A DNA stretch of 64,000 bases. It comes from VFKI01 sp033762075. Its GTDB lineage: Bacteria > Pseudomonadota > Gammaproteobacteria > DSM-16500. Shown one piece after another: positions 25,971-35,700 of the stretch. The stretch is from positions 1 to 64,000 of the forward strand of contig JANRLY010000023.1 in NCBI GenBank assembly GCA_033762075.1, in the 5' to 3' direction. The position numbers and the translations under genes are program-made. Positions within the stretch are counted from its first letter, which is position 1; the number at the start of each line of letters is the position of its first letter. The notes below the pieces were generated by a model that worked only from the letters and a program-made list of their open reading frames with translations, was not told where the DNA came from and did no database searches.

Positions 25971-27440
25971 TTACCTCGGGTTATTGCTAAATCCACTAGG
26001 TGTTTCTTTGATAGGAAAAACTTCTTTTACTGCACTCCAGGCTTTGGCAGAAATACTATCTGGTGATTTTTCATTATGCTCCTTTATGAGATCATATGAT
26101 TCTTCTATTTTTTTTCCTTCAAGATTTTTAGTGAAATTATGGTGAAATTGAAAAAATTTAGACTCTCTAATCTTTGAATATTGTTTTTTGTATTCATCGA
26201 TTTGAATTTTTTGAGTAATGCAATTTGAAACGAAATGAGCGTTTTCAGGGTCTACACTGATTCTTAAACCAATTGATTCATGCGTATCATCATAAATTTC
26301 GCTTATCATAATTTGCCCGTTCAGTTTATTTTTTATATGCTCCAGTAAATCTTGGTTATTGTCTTTGAATAAAATATCAAAACGAATCATTTGATGATTA
26401 CTTGCGTCTGAACTTCTGCCAATATTTATTCCCAACTGTTCCAATTGAGCGTGTTCTAGGGCATAGCCAAATAATGAATTCAGATCGATAGAATGTTCTG
26501 AACCACAGCATAAAAAAGGACGTTGTATACTAAGTTCGACTTTCTGCTTTTGATCAAAAGTATCGATTGATAATGGCTGAGGTTCACAAGTTTTACCTGT
26601 TTCAGGGTTTAATTGTTGAGTCGCTGGTTGATGACATTGTTTATCGATTCCTTTATAAAAACATCCATCCGTCCAATCTGCGCCTTGAATATTATCGTTA
26701 TCGTATCTAAATATTGGTGGCACAACACTATTAATAAGGGAAGTACCATCTTTCGTGTCGAGCGGAACAAATCGATTATTAAAATCACCAACGATAACAA
26801 TATTTTCTAAATCAGATTTTATAAAATCACTAATGGTTTTTTCTGCTTCTTCAGGGTTTTCAGCATGTGGAAAATGTGCGTTACCAATCATAATTTGTTT
26901 TTGCGATTGTTTATGTTTGAAAATGGCTTTTTGAATTATGGGATCTTCTGATTTTTCCTCGATTTCCTTGGATGGTTCTAATATTTCTTTTTTGTATAAA
27001 ATAAACTGTCCTTGTTGATCATTTAATATTTCGTAATCAGGATAAATTTTTTCTCTGAGTTTTTTTTCATCAAAATAAGTTTCCTGTAAGACGATTACAT
27101 CTGGATTGTTATGATGAATCATATTCAATAGTGCTGTGACACTTCTTTCTTCTCTTGCACTTTGCTCTTCTTTTGTTTCATTACGAATACCAAAACCGCT
27201 GGGTAAATATGGATTTAATACATTCCATGAAATTATTTTTAATTGAGCATCGTTTTCCAGAGGAATCGTCGCCAGTATAGGTAGATGATCGGAAAGAAAT
27301 TGGGAGCGATTCTGCTGCACATCACTCACTGAAGGAAGAAGAGAATGATAGGCTTTTAAGGGTGTTTTTTGAACAAACATACATGTGCCTCTCGAGCAAA
27401 ATAGGGTTAAAAATAGTATAGCGTAACTCTCAAACTTCAT
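25971..27440 (-). CDS. exported endonuclease/exonuclease/phosphatase (EEP) fold protein
   Basis: A 489-residue protein. EEP motifs are seen: SWNVLN (71-76), VIVLQET (115-121), GNAHFPH (186-192) and VGDFNN (217-222). Unusually, a SDHLPI motif (50-55), normally the last catalytic block of this fold, comes first, while a weaker SSDASNHQMI (343-352) sits in the usual late position. The N-terminus (1-20) is hydrophobic and could be a signal peptide, suggesting export; an internal Met21 is an alternative start. Substrates of the fold range from DNA to phosphoinositides; the target is unknown here. It precedes the nucleotidyltransferase gene by 2 bp. No strong ribosome site is visible. Confidence 0.75.
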   Translation of the reverse strand: MKFESYAILFLTLFCSRGTCMFVQKTPLKAYHSLLPSVSDVQQNRSQFLSDHLPILATIPLENDAQLKIISWNVLNPYLPSGFGIRNETKEEQSAREERSVTALLNMIHHNNPDVIVLQETYFDEKKLREKIYPDYEILNDQQGQFILYKKEILEPSKEIEEKSEDPIIQKAIFKHKQSQKQIMIGNAHFPHAENPEEAEKTISDFIKSDLENIVIVGDFNNRFVPLDTKDGTSLINSVVPPIFRYDNDNIQGADWTDGCFYKGIDKQCHQPATQQLNPETGKTCEPQPLSIDTFDQKQKVELSIQRPFLCCGSEHSIDLNSLFGYALEHAQLEQLGINIGRSSDASNHQMIRFDILFKDNNQDLLEHIKNKLNGQIMISEIYDDTHESIGLRISVDPENAHFVSNCITQKIQIDEYKKQYSKIRESKFFQFHHNFTKNLEGKKIEESYDLIKEHNEKSPDSISAKAWSAVKEVFPIKETPSGFSNNPR

Positions 27441-27585
27441 TGATCAAAACATGATCATTTAAAGAGATTCAATATAAGAATATGATTATATGGAATATTT
27501 ATCATTATATTTTTTATTCCCACAACGTGCAAAGTTGAAAGATCGACTATAATCAGGATAAGAGAAATTTTTGCGGGGTGATCTT

Positions 27586-30500
27586 ATGCCAGATCCAATT
27601 ACCTTAGTGGCTCTAGGTACAGCAGCAGCAAAATATGGTCCCCAGTTGGCAGTTGCCGCGGATAAAGCAAAAACAATAGGCGATGCGTATGCCCGCAAAT
27701 TTGAAAGTAAAGAGGATCAAGCCAAGGTGAGAGGCGCGGTCACCATCATGAGTATTTTGATGAAAAATGTTGTTGTGACTGATTTGTTACCGTCTTCGTT
27801 TTCAAGTGCTGAAGGTGTTCCAGCAGTATTAGAAGAAAAAACTATGTTTTCTACAATTGCAGCGGCAGTTTCATCAGAAAAATCTGTTGGTCCGGCAAGT
27901 TTATATAACCCGAGATGGATCCCAAATCAAAGTGATTTTGCTGAGTTGTTCGTACAAGATTATGATGAAACTTTTACAGGAAAACGTGAATACATGATTC
28001 CTGTTTATGAATGTCACGAAAGATTACTAAGGATGGTATTTAATTCTGATGGAAGCCCTAATACTAAAATTACGCCTGAATCACGCAGAACGGCATTTAT
28101 TTTTTTAAAAGCAATAGACGGTTTAATTAAGGAACTTAATACACCCAATTCAAAAATGAGTTTGACTGAAGCACATAGCATTATGCTAGGACTTAAAAAA
28201 TCCTTAGATGAAGCACTGTGTACTTTTCCTGATGCCGAAGGAAAAGTACTTGGTGAAGGAAGTAAGGAATATCTCAGAAAAGGTAAAGACACTTCTCTTC
28301 GAGCACGAGTAGGTTTTGGTCGAGGATTAGAAGAAGGGGATTCTTTAGCAAAAACAATGGAAATAGCTGCTGATGCCTTTGAAAAGCAATTTTTGCTCCG
28401 AGGGTTGTCGGAAATTGTCACGGATATTTCTGAAAACCTTGAAGCAGATGTCCTTGAGTTCATGGCAGTCGTTTGTAAAAAATTTGGGGGAACAGTACCA
28501 GATAGATTAACCACAAAGGCACTCAGTGAGATTCAGTTTGAAGGAGTCTATGCCCAATACGGTGCCGCATTTGACATATTCCGGAGACATTATAGTTCGA
28601 ATTTTTCTGAAACAGATGAGGAAGCACTACGTGCAGAATTAAAGAGTTGCTCTCCAAAGACAAAAGAAGGCGAGCAATTTGTAATTCAATTAATGGAGCT
28701 TTTTCGTTTGGCGCAACTTTCTAGGCAAATAAGTAATATACAAGAAGTTTCTAAATTGATGGGGTCATTGACTGAAAGAGATATGATGCCTTTATATGAG
28801 ACATTTTTTAAATTGCTCCAGGAGAGATTGAAGAGCAGCATGGTAACAATGCAAAGTTTAAATGATAATTCTGAAAGGGCAGTGTCACTAGATCATAGCA
28901 AGTACTTAGAAATTCAGAAAAAGCTAGATAATTTTAACATTTTGAAGCGAACAGTCGATGTTCTCTTGAATGACCATATTCCTGACTTAGAAAAATTGAC
29001 AAGATTAGATGAAAATCTTCACGAATTAAATGATAACGTTGATCAAATTAAACGTAACATTGCAACTTTAAACATTGATGAAGAAAGGCGGTTGGAGTTA
29101 TACGCCCTGGTTGAAGATCAGCGTAAGCAAGCAATAGAACGCGTAGCACGTTCAAAGAATGCAACATTGCAGACAATGTCAAAAAGTGAACTGAAGATTT
29201 TAAAAGACAATGCAACGCTTGTTCAAGACAGTGTAGCAGATATTATAAATGGTTTAAGGAGTTTGGCCCTAGATGAGAAATCTGCTTTTGCGCAATTGCT
29301 AAGCTATGTTGATCAAGGCTTTTCAAGCCATTATATTGATCACAGTATAGAATCAGGCGCTGTGCTTTTTCAAAGTGAAGCAAGTCTTTTCAGCTCTGTT
29401 GAAGATTTAACAGGTTTAGATAAAAAAATATTAGTTAAATTAAAACCAGAAGAGCGCGAAAAAATAAATAAACAATTTATTGAATTGGTCAAGCAATTAT
29501 GCAAACACCAACATGCTGCCTCGGGGCAAGATGGCATGTCCGCAAAAGATGCGGATCGTTCTTTGCAACAATTACAAACTGCCTTTAGGGACTTTAATAA
29601 AACTCTACAAGAACATGGTTTCTCTCCTATTGCAAATCCCTTTGAAAAGCGTCATCAAGCAATTGCTGATATCCATGACAACGCTCAAAAAGATCGCGCA
29701 AAGATTCAACAAGTGCAACCCGTTTCTCAGTTATCTGATGAAGAGCAAAAAGAGTTAGCTTATGCTTCTCCGGTTAAACCTAAAGCTTCTAAACCTGCTG
29801 AAGAAGTTTCTAGCATCAATCCAGATCCTTATGTGCAAAGAAATGTAAGAGAAGTTGCGTTTTTAATGCTATGTATTGCTGCGCGTGATAAGACAGCAGA
29901 TGGTGGAATAGGAGATTACGTTAAAAAAATTCATCGTACGCTTCAACATAAATCAAGTGAAGAAAAGGAAAGTGAAGTTTTGGAGTTAAACTCGGGTGCT
30001 TTGTATCAAGCTTTTTGGTGTGCTGTTCATGGCGAGCAATTAACAGCTGGATTAAGAGAACAAATAAACAAAGCGAAAACGGCTAATGATCCTATTTTTA
30101 AAGGTTTAGCAAATATCTCGGATCTTGAGGATAAAAAAATATTTGCGTTACTCATGCTCGATAGATTTTCAGAGCTTGGTAAATTGTTACAAGACTATAA
30201 TCGTAGTACAACCCAAATCGGTGAGTTACAACGTGAAATGATAATCTTAAAACGCGACTTGCAAGAGGCCATAAAACAGGGAAACTCTGATAGAGTTAAA
30301 CAGCATATGGATCAACTGTTAGAGCTAGATAAAAAATTAGATCAGACACAAAGAGTTTTTACTGGCATTCAAAAAGAGTTGGAAAATCGTCTAATAGGGC
30401 CTGAGGGACTTGGAAATAAAATGTTCGCTGATGCTGATAAAGAATTCACAGGGCGTGTTAGAGATGACACTTTAATTCCAGCGTTAGGAAAGAAAGATAG

Positions 30501-31743
30501 AGAAGTTACCAAAGAATATACAAGCTTAAAGGAAACGCGTGGCAAGGTATCGCTAAAGGAGGTACTCAATTCTGCAGAAGCAGCTACGAAGCCTCAAATT
30601 GATGCATGTGAATCTATGCGTAAAGAATGTGGAGAGTTAATACAAAATGCAAAAGGATATTCAGCTCAACAAGAGAATCAACGAAAAGAGAGATATCAAA
30701 GTGCCCAAAAGGAATTAGATAAGAGGATGGAAACTTTACATAAAAAGAGAGCGCGTCAATATGATCAAGCTCTGGAGATACATGATCAAGAAAGTGCGAA
30801 AATTTATATTGAATTTAAGTTGTCTAAAAAACTACCCGTTCTTTCGGAAGAACAAAAAGTTTTCTATGATGATTTTATAAAAAGAGGCAAGCATCTTGAA
30901 GCAGAAGCAGATTATCTTGCAGAGTGGCGTCTAGGTCGTCGTGGCCGCCCTGATACCGGCCGTGTAGAATCCGCGCTACAAGCGGATAATTATCTCCTTA
31001 AAATCGATGAATCCATAGAAAATCAGACAAATGCATTAGAGCAGCGACGTAGGCAGTTGAATGAAACAATATTACAGATGGAAAAAAACCCACCCCTTTT
31101 GGGTGTTGGCCAAAAAAACTATGATAAGAAATTAGCTGATGCCAGAAAAGAGAGGAATGAGTTAAATGGTGTCATTGAGAAGTTGGGCGCATTTCCTCAG
31201 GAGTTTAAAGAAACTTTCAGACCACTCGTCGTTGGTAGTTTGGAAGTATTCTATAAAACAATTGATGATATCTCCAATCCAATTAATCGAGTAGAAGCCT
31301 ACATTGATTTTTTGAAATGCTTGAAAGCGCAGTGTGAAACTCAACTACAATTCATTGACGAAAAAAGACCAGAATTTAAGTATTTAGCTCAAGTGTTAGG
31401 GGAGGCTATAAGAGATATTGATGCTGGAATAAGAGAAAAACAAAAAGAATTAAAGCAATTAAAAGCAGAAGAAAAATCTTCTCAAGTAGTAGAGCAAAAA
31501 TCTGTACAAGATTCTGAGGTAGATGACTGGTCTGATGTTCCTCAAATCACTAGAAGAGGTGACACCTTTTTTGAAGCGCCAGACTCTGATCAATTGAAGA
31601 GACTAAGAGAATTAGGGCCCACACCAGCAGATCAAAAGGAGGCTACGGAGGAGGAAATCGCTCAAAGACTGAAGGCCCTGAAAGATTCTCAACCGGATAA
31701 AGGTAAGCAAGAGATCATTATTCAGACACCAAAAAAGCAGTAA
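27586..31743 (+). CDS. giant coiled-coil protein, 1,385 aa, candidate effector
   Basis: Not recognised. A short Ala/Gly-rich helical N-terminus (about 6-40) is followed by a mixed helical region and long Glu/Lys/Gln-rich coiled coils (about 410-560, 870-950, 1,020-1,100, 1,280-1,330). A proline- and serine-bearing break lies near 710-745. The last 80 residues are charged and end in a basic QTPKKQ tail. No signal peptide or catalytic motif was seen. ATG 27586 is preferred over TTG 27571 because GGGGTGAT lies at 27575-27582. The methyltransferase gene follows after 20 bp. Large coiled-coil proteins of this style are frequent among Legionellales secreted effectors; the assignment is inference. 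Confidence 0.72.
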   Translation: MPDPITLVALGTAAAKYGPQLAVAADKAKTIGDAYARKFESKEDQAKVRGAVTIMSILMKNVVVTDLLPSSFSSAEGVPAVLEEKTMFSTIAAAVSSEKSVGPASLYNPRWIPNQSDFAELFVQDYDETFTGKREYMIPVYECHERLLRMVFNSDGSPNTKITPESRRTAFIFLKAIDGLIKELNTPNSKMSLTEAHSIMLGLKKSLDEALCTFPDAEGKVLGEGSKEYLRKGKDTSLRARVGFGRGLEEGDSLAKTMEIAADAFEKQFLLRGLSEIVTDISENLEADVLEFMAVVCKKFGGTVPDRLTTKALSEIQFEGVYAQYGAAFDIFRRHYSSNFSETDEEALRAELKSCSPKTKEGEQFVIQLMELFRLAQLSRQISNIQEVSKLMGSLTERDMMPLYETFFKLLQERLKSSMVTMQSLNDNSERAVSLDHSKYLEIQKKLDNFNILKRTVDVLLNDHIPDLEKLTRLDENLHELNDNVDQIKRNIATLNIDEERRLELYALVEDQRKQAIERVARSKNATLQTMSKSELKILKDNATLVQDSVADIINGLRSLALDEKSAFAQLLSYVDQGFSSHYIDHSIESGAVLFQSEASLFSSVEDLTGLDKKILVKLKPEEREKINKQFIELVKQLCKHQHAASGQDGMSAKDADRSLQQLQTAFRDFNKTLQEHGFSPIANPFEKRHQAIADIHDNAQKDRAKIQQVQPVSQLSDEEQKELAYASPVKPKASKPAEEVSSINPDPYVQRNVREVAFLMLCIAARDKTADGGIGDYVKKIHRTLQHKSSEEKESEVLELNSGALYQAFWCAVHGEQLTAGLREQINKAKTANDPIFKGLANISDLEDKKIFALLMLDRFSELGKLLQDYNRSTTQIGELQREMIILKRDLQEAIKQGNSDRVKQHMDQLLELDKKLDQTQRVFTGIQKELENRLIGPEGLGNKMFADADKEFTGRVRDDTLIPALGKKDREVTKEYTSLKETRGKVSLKEVLNSAEAATKPQIDACESMRKECGELIQNAKGYSAQQENQRKERYQSAQKELDKRMETLHKKRARQYDQALEIHDQESAKIYIEFKLSKKLPVLSEEQKVFYDDFIKRGKHLEAEADYLAEWRLGRRGRPDTGRVESALQADNYLLKIDESIENQTNALEQRRRQLNETILQMEKNPPLLGVGQKNYDKKLADARKERNELNGVIEKLGAFPQEFKETFRPLVVGSLEVFYKTIDDISNPINRVEAYIDFLKCLKAQCETQLQFIDEKRPEFKYLAQVLGEAIRDIDAGIREKQKELKQLKAEEKSSQVVEQKSVQDSEVDDWSDVPQITRRGDTFFEAPDSDQLKRLRELGPTPADQKEATEEEIAQRLKALKDSQPDKGKQEIIIQTPKKQ

Positions 31744-31763
31744 CGTGAGTATAGGAAATAAAA

Positions 31764-32507
31764 ATGGTATATGGATTTCTTAGTGCCCATTACTTCAGTA
31801 AAACCTTTACAAAGCCTTCTGAAAATGAAGTTGTCTTTTATTGTGATCGAATTTCAAAAAATGAGGGGCCTGTTTTGGAGGCTATGTGTGGTGCCGGGCG
31901 TTTATTAATTCCATTGTTAGAAGCGGGTTACAACATCGAAGGATTAGATAATTCATCCACAATGTTAAAATTATGTCGCGCTATATTAAAAGAAAATAAT
32001 CTCAACACAATTTTGTATGAACAAAATATGTTGAATTTAAAACTTGATAAAAAATATTCAGCAATTATCGTTGCGATGAATTCATTTCAGCATTTTGTAA
32101 CAGATAATGAAGTTTCAAACATTTTACAGCAATTCAAAAATCATTTGATGCCAGAAGGAAAATTATTCATTGAAATGTATTGTCCTTTTCAAGGTATGGA
32201 GGGTCCAACGCAAATTAAACATATGAATCAAATTACAGTAGGTAAAGATCAAGTTCTCGAAAAGAAAATGATCATACATTTAAACTATCTCAATCATACT
32301 TATGTGACGCATAATAAATACCGTCTTTATCAAAATGGACGTATTGTTGAGAAAGAAGAAGAACGTTTTACTTTAAGATGGTACCAGCCAGGAGAATTCG
32401 AGACCCTATTATTAAAGGCAGGATTTTCTTCTTCTCAGTGTATCGAAACCAGATTTAACACCAATCCTGATGGGATGGTTTATATTGCATTATCAAGATC
32501 ATCTTGA
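31764..32507 (+). CDS. class I SAM-dependent methyltransferase
   Basis: A 247-residue Rossmann-type methyltransferase. Motif I is VLEAMCGAGRLLIPLLEAG (about 37-55), followed by GLDNSSTML for the acidic residue that binds the SAM ribose, and AIIVAMNSFQHF (about 100-111) as the motif IV region; GKLFIEMYCPF follows. The C-terminal RWYQPGEFETLLLKAGF block is common in small-molecule methyltransferases. The substrate is unknown. The gene starts 20 bp after the giant coiled-coil gene, with AGGA upstream, and may share its transcript. Confidence 0.88.
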   Translation: MVYGFLSAHYFSKTFTKPSENEVVFYCDRISKNEGPVLEAMCGAGRLLIPLLEAGYNIEGLDNSSTMLKLCRAILKENNLNTILYEQNMLNLKLDKKYSAIIVAMNSFQHFVTDNEVSNILQQFKNHLMPEGKLFIEMYCPFQGMEGPTQIKHMNQITVGKDQVLEKKMIIHLNYLNHTYVTHNKYRLYQNGRIVEKEEERFTLRWYQPGEFETLLLKAGFSSSQCIETRFNTNPDGMVYIALSRSS

Positions 32508-32740
32508 CCCTGAGGGACTTCCTGTAGACCCCCAATAATCAATCCTTCATATCTTGATTTTAATGTGGACAATAGAGAGTGCGATCCACAACGCAGATAT
32601 TGGCCAATTTAGATAACCTCATCGATTTTTGATCATCAATAGGGGCATTTTCCCCCCTGTGATTATATGCATTGTTAGCTTATAATCGCGCAATTTATAC
32701 CCATATGTAACATTTAGACCCAGAAGAGCGAGGGGCAGCA

Positions 32741-35700
32741 ATGCTATTAAATAATAATGAATTTAAAGACTTTATCTATACAGCAGATTCTCTTAATGCC
32801 CTGACAATTGCGCACAAAGAATTCGTTGAAGGCAATAAAGAATATTTATTTTATTGGTGGCAATTTTTTATCAATAAAATTTCTGTGGAAGAGATTGAAG
32901 CGCTCTATAATGCATATGCTATCCCAGAAGATAAAGAAAGTAGAAATATCTTAGATTGGTTGATGCTGGGTCAAGAGCATTATAGTGCCGACGATAATAT
33001 AAACTATTTTAAGCATTTAGTAGCTTCAAACAACGAAAATTCGAGAGAATTTATTGAAGCGTTTCTTATATTATCAATAATGGAATTGGTAAAAAATATT
33101 CAATTTAGCAATAACTTTGATACTGTGAAAAAAATATCTGAAACAATCTCACTTCACAAAGATTTAATAGTTGAATTGATGCCATTTTTGGTAGAGATGG
33201 AATTTAATTTTCTATTGCAAGAAAAAAATCACCAATCAGCATATGACCTCGTAAAAAATGACCCCAAGTACACCAAATTAAAAAACAAAATTATCAACAT
33301 GGGTTTTTATGATCAAACACGCAATGATGAATTCAAGAAACTGATAAAAGAAGAAAATTTTAACGCAGCATTTTTACTTGCGCATGAAGAATTTCTGCAT
33401 GGCAATAAACAATTTATTTCATTTTGGTGGCAGTGTATAAATAATCAAGAGATGCACACTTTTATTGAATCTATTTTAAACGCTTATTCAATTGCAGAAA
33501 ATGAAGAAGAGCGAAGCGGCATGGATTGTTTTATATTGGGCATAAAACAGTATGTAGCAAAGGAATACGAACTTGCCTATGAAAACTTGCAGCAAGCTTA
33601 TCATAGAGACATGGTTTTTGCTCAAACGGTTATGGGTTTAATGCATGAACAGGGATTAGGCTGCGTTCAAAGTTTTTTGTTAGCAAAATGGTATTATGAC
33701 CAAGCTATTAAACAAAATGATTCATTTGCTATGGTATACCTTGCAAATCTATATTGGGAACATTCTGAAAGCATTAAAAATGAAGATGATAATCCACCTG
33801 AAATTATTCACCGCCTTACTAAACAATCTCTTGAATTAGGTAACACAAATGCGCTGGGTTTGTACGTTCTTACGAATTGCTATTTGCAAGAAAATACATC
33901 TTACGAAGTAAACTTGAAAAAACATGCAGAAAATGCTGCTGAACTTGGGGATGCTGAAGCTATCAGTGGATTAGCACGCTTTTGTTGCGACGAAAGAAAT
34001 TATAAACGTGCAATGGAGCTTTACAAATGCGCAATAGCACTCGGCTCCATTAATGCAAAAAGAAATTTAGCTGACATGATAAAAGAGGGTAAAGGAGTCG
34101 AAGCGGACTTATTTGCTGCAAAACAATTATATCAAGAAGCTTTAGATGGAGGTGATGTACTCGCAAAATATTATTTAAAAGATACTATTGATCATCAAAT
34201 TGATTTATGTATCAATGAAGATCGTTATGCGGATGCTTTGGCCATTATTAGAAATGAATGCAAAGAACATATTAAAGATTATGCCGATAAATTATACTTT
34301 AAAGCACGTGGATATGAACAAAGTGATCCACAAAGGTCAATTAAACTTTATCAAAGTTATATCGCGCTTGTTTCAGATGGAATCCATGATCAACATAAAC
34401 ATGTACAAATGACCATTGCCGAACTTTACGAATTAGGTAAAACTGGTGCTGCCGACTTTGTGCAGGCAAGAGCTTTTTATCAAAAAGCTGCCGAACAGAA
34501 TTCCGTTGAAGCCATGTTCTGTCTTGCAGTCATGTTGGAGCAAGGAAAAGGCGGAAAAAAAGATTTAGTCGCAGCAAAAAAATGGTATGGACAAGCTGCA
34601 AAAGATAAACATGTTGAAGCCATGTTTCATTTAGCCACGTTACTACTACAAGAGAAAAATAATGCTGAAGCATTATCAGATGCTTGGCATTGGTCTATGC
34701 GCGCAGCTGATAGTGGGCATGTTGAATCAATGGTGCAATATGCATATCTGCTTGAAAAGGGGATTGGCAACAAAAAATTTAAAAATCTTCCTAAAGATTA
34801 CTACAAAAAAGCTGCTGATTTAGGCCATGGAGAAGCTAGTTATCTTTATGCAACATACTGCGAAAAATCAAATGATTTAGAGGAAGCAAAAAAATATTTA
34901 TATCATGCAATTAAGTGTGGGCATGAAGACGCAATTTATAAACTCGCATCTCTGCTGGATAACCACCATGCATCTCGCGATGAATTGGTGCAAGCAAGAA
35001 AACTTTATCAACAAGCTGCAGATTTGTATGATTCTAAAGCGATCATTCGTCTTGCAAAAATGTGTGAATTTGGCACCGGTGGTGCTGTTGATTTCGAGCA
35101 AGCACGAAAACTGTATTGCTTGGCTGTTGATGAAGTGCCAGATAATACATATGCACTCAATCGTCTCACTGATATGTTTTGGCGAGGATTGGGCGGTCCA
35201 GTCGATCTTCGCTTAGCGAGACAGTATTGTCAGATGGCTGTTGATTTAAACAATGCTGAAGCGCGTAAAAATTTCAATTCGCTGGTGGCCTTCGAATATT
35301 ACGATGATAGGCAAGATGAAGTATTTAAGTTTCTCATCAAACAAGCGGAATCTTTGGAAGCGTTTAAACTCGCGCACGAAGAATTTATCAGAGGAAATAA
35401 GCAATATTTATTTTATTGGATGGATTTTATAAAAAATCACAAGTCGCTTGCGCTGCCAATATTAGAGACATATAACATTCCTAGTAACACAAATCAGCGC
35501 AATGCCTTGGACTGGTATATTCAAGGAATGATTGATTACGTTAATTATAATTTCGTATCGGCGCGAGAATGTTTTACCAAAGCAGCTAAGATGGGGTTGG
35601 CGACTGCGCAAAATGATTTAGGTTATTTATTTCAATTTGGGTTTGGTGGTGAAAAAAATAAAACTAAAGCAATGATATGGTATGAACAAGCGCTTGCATC

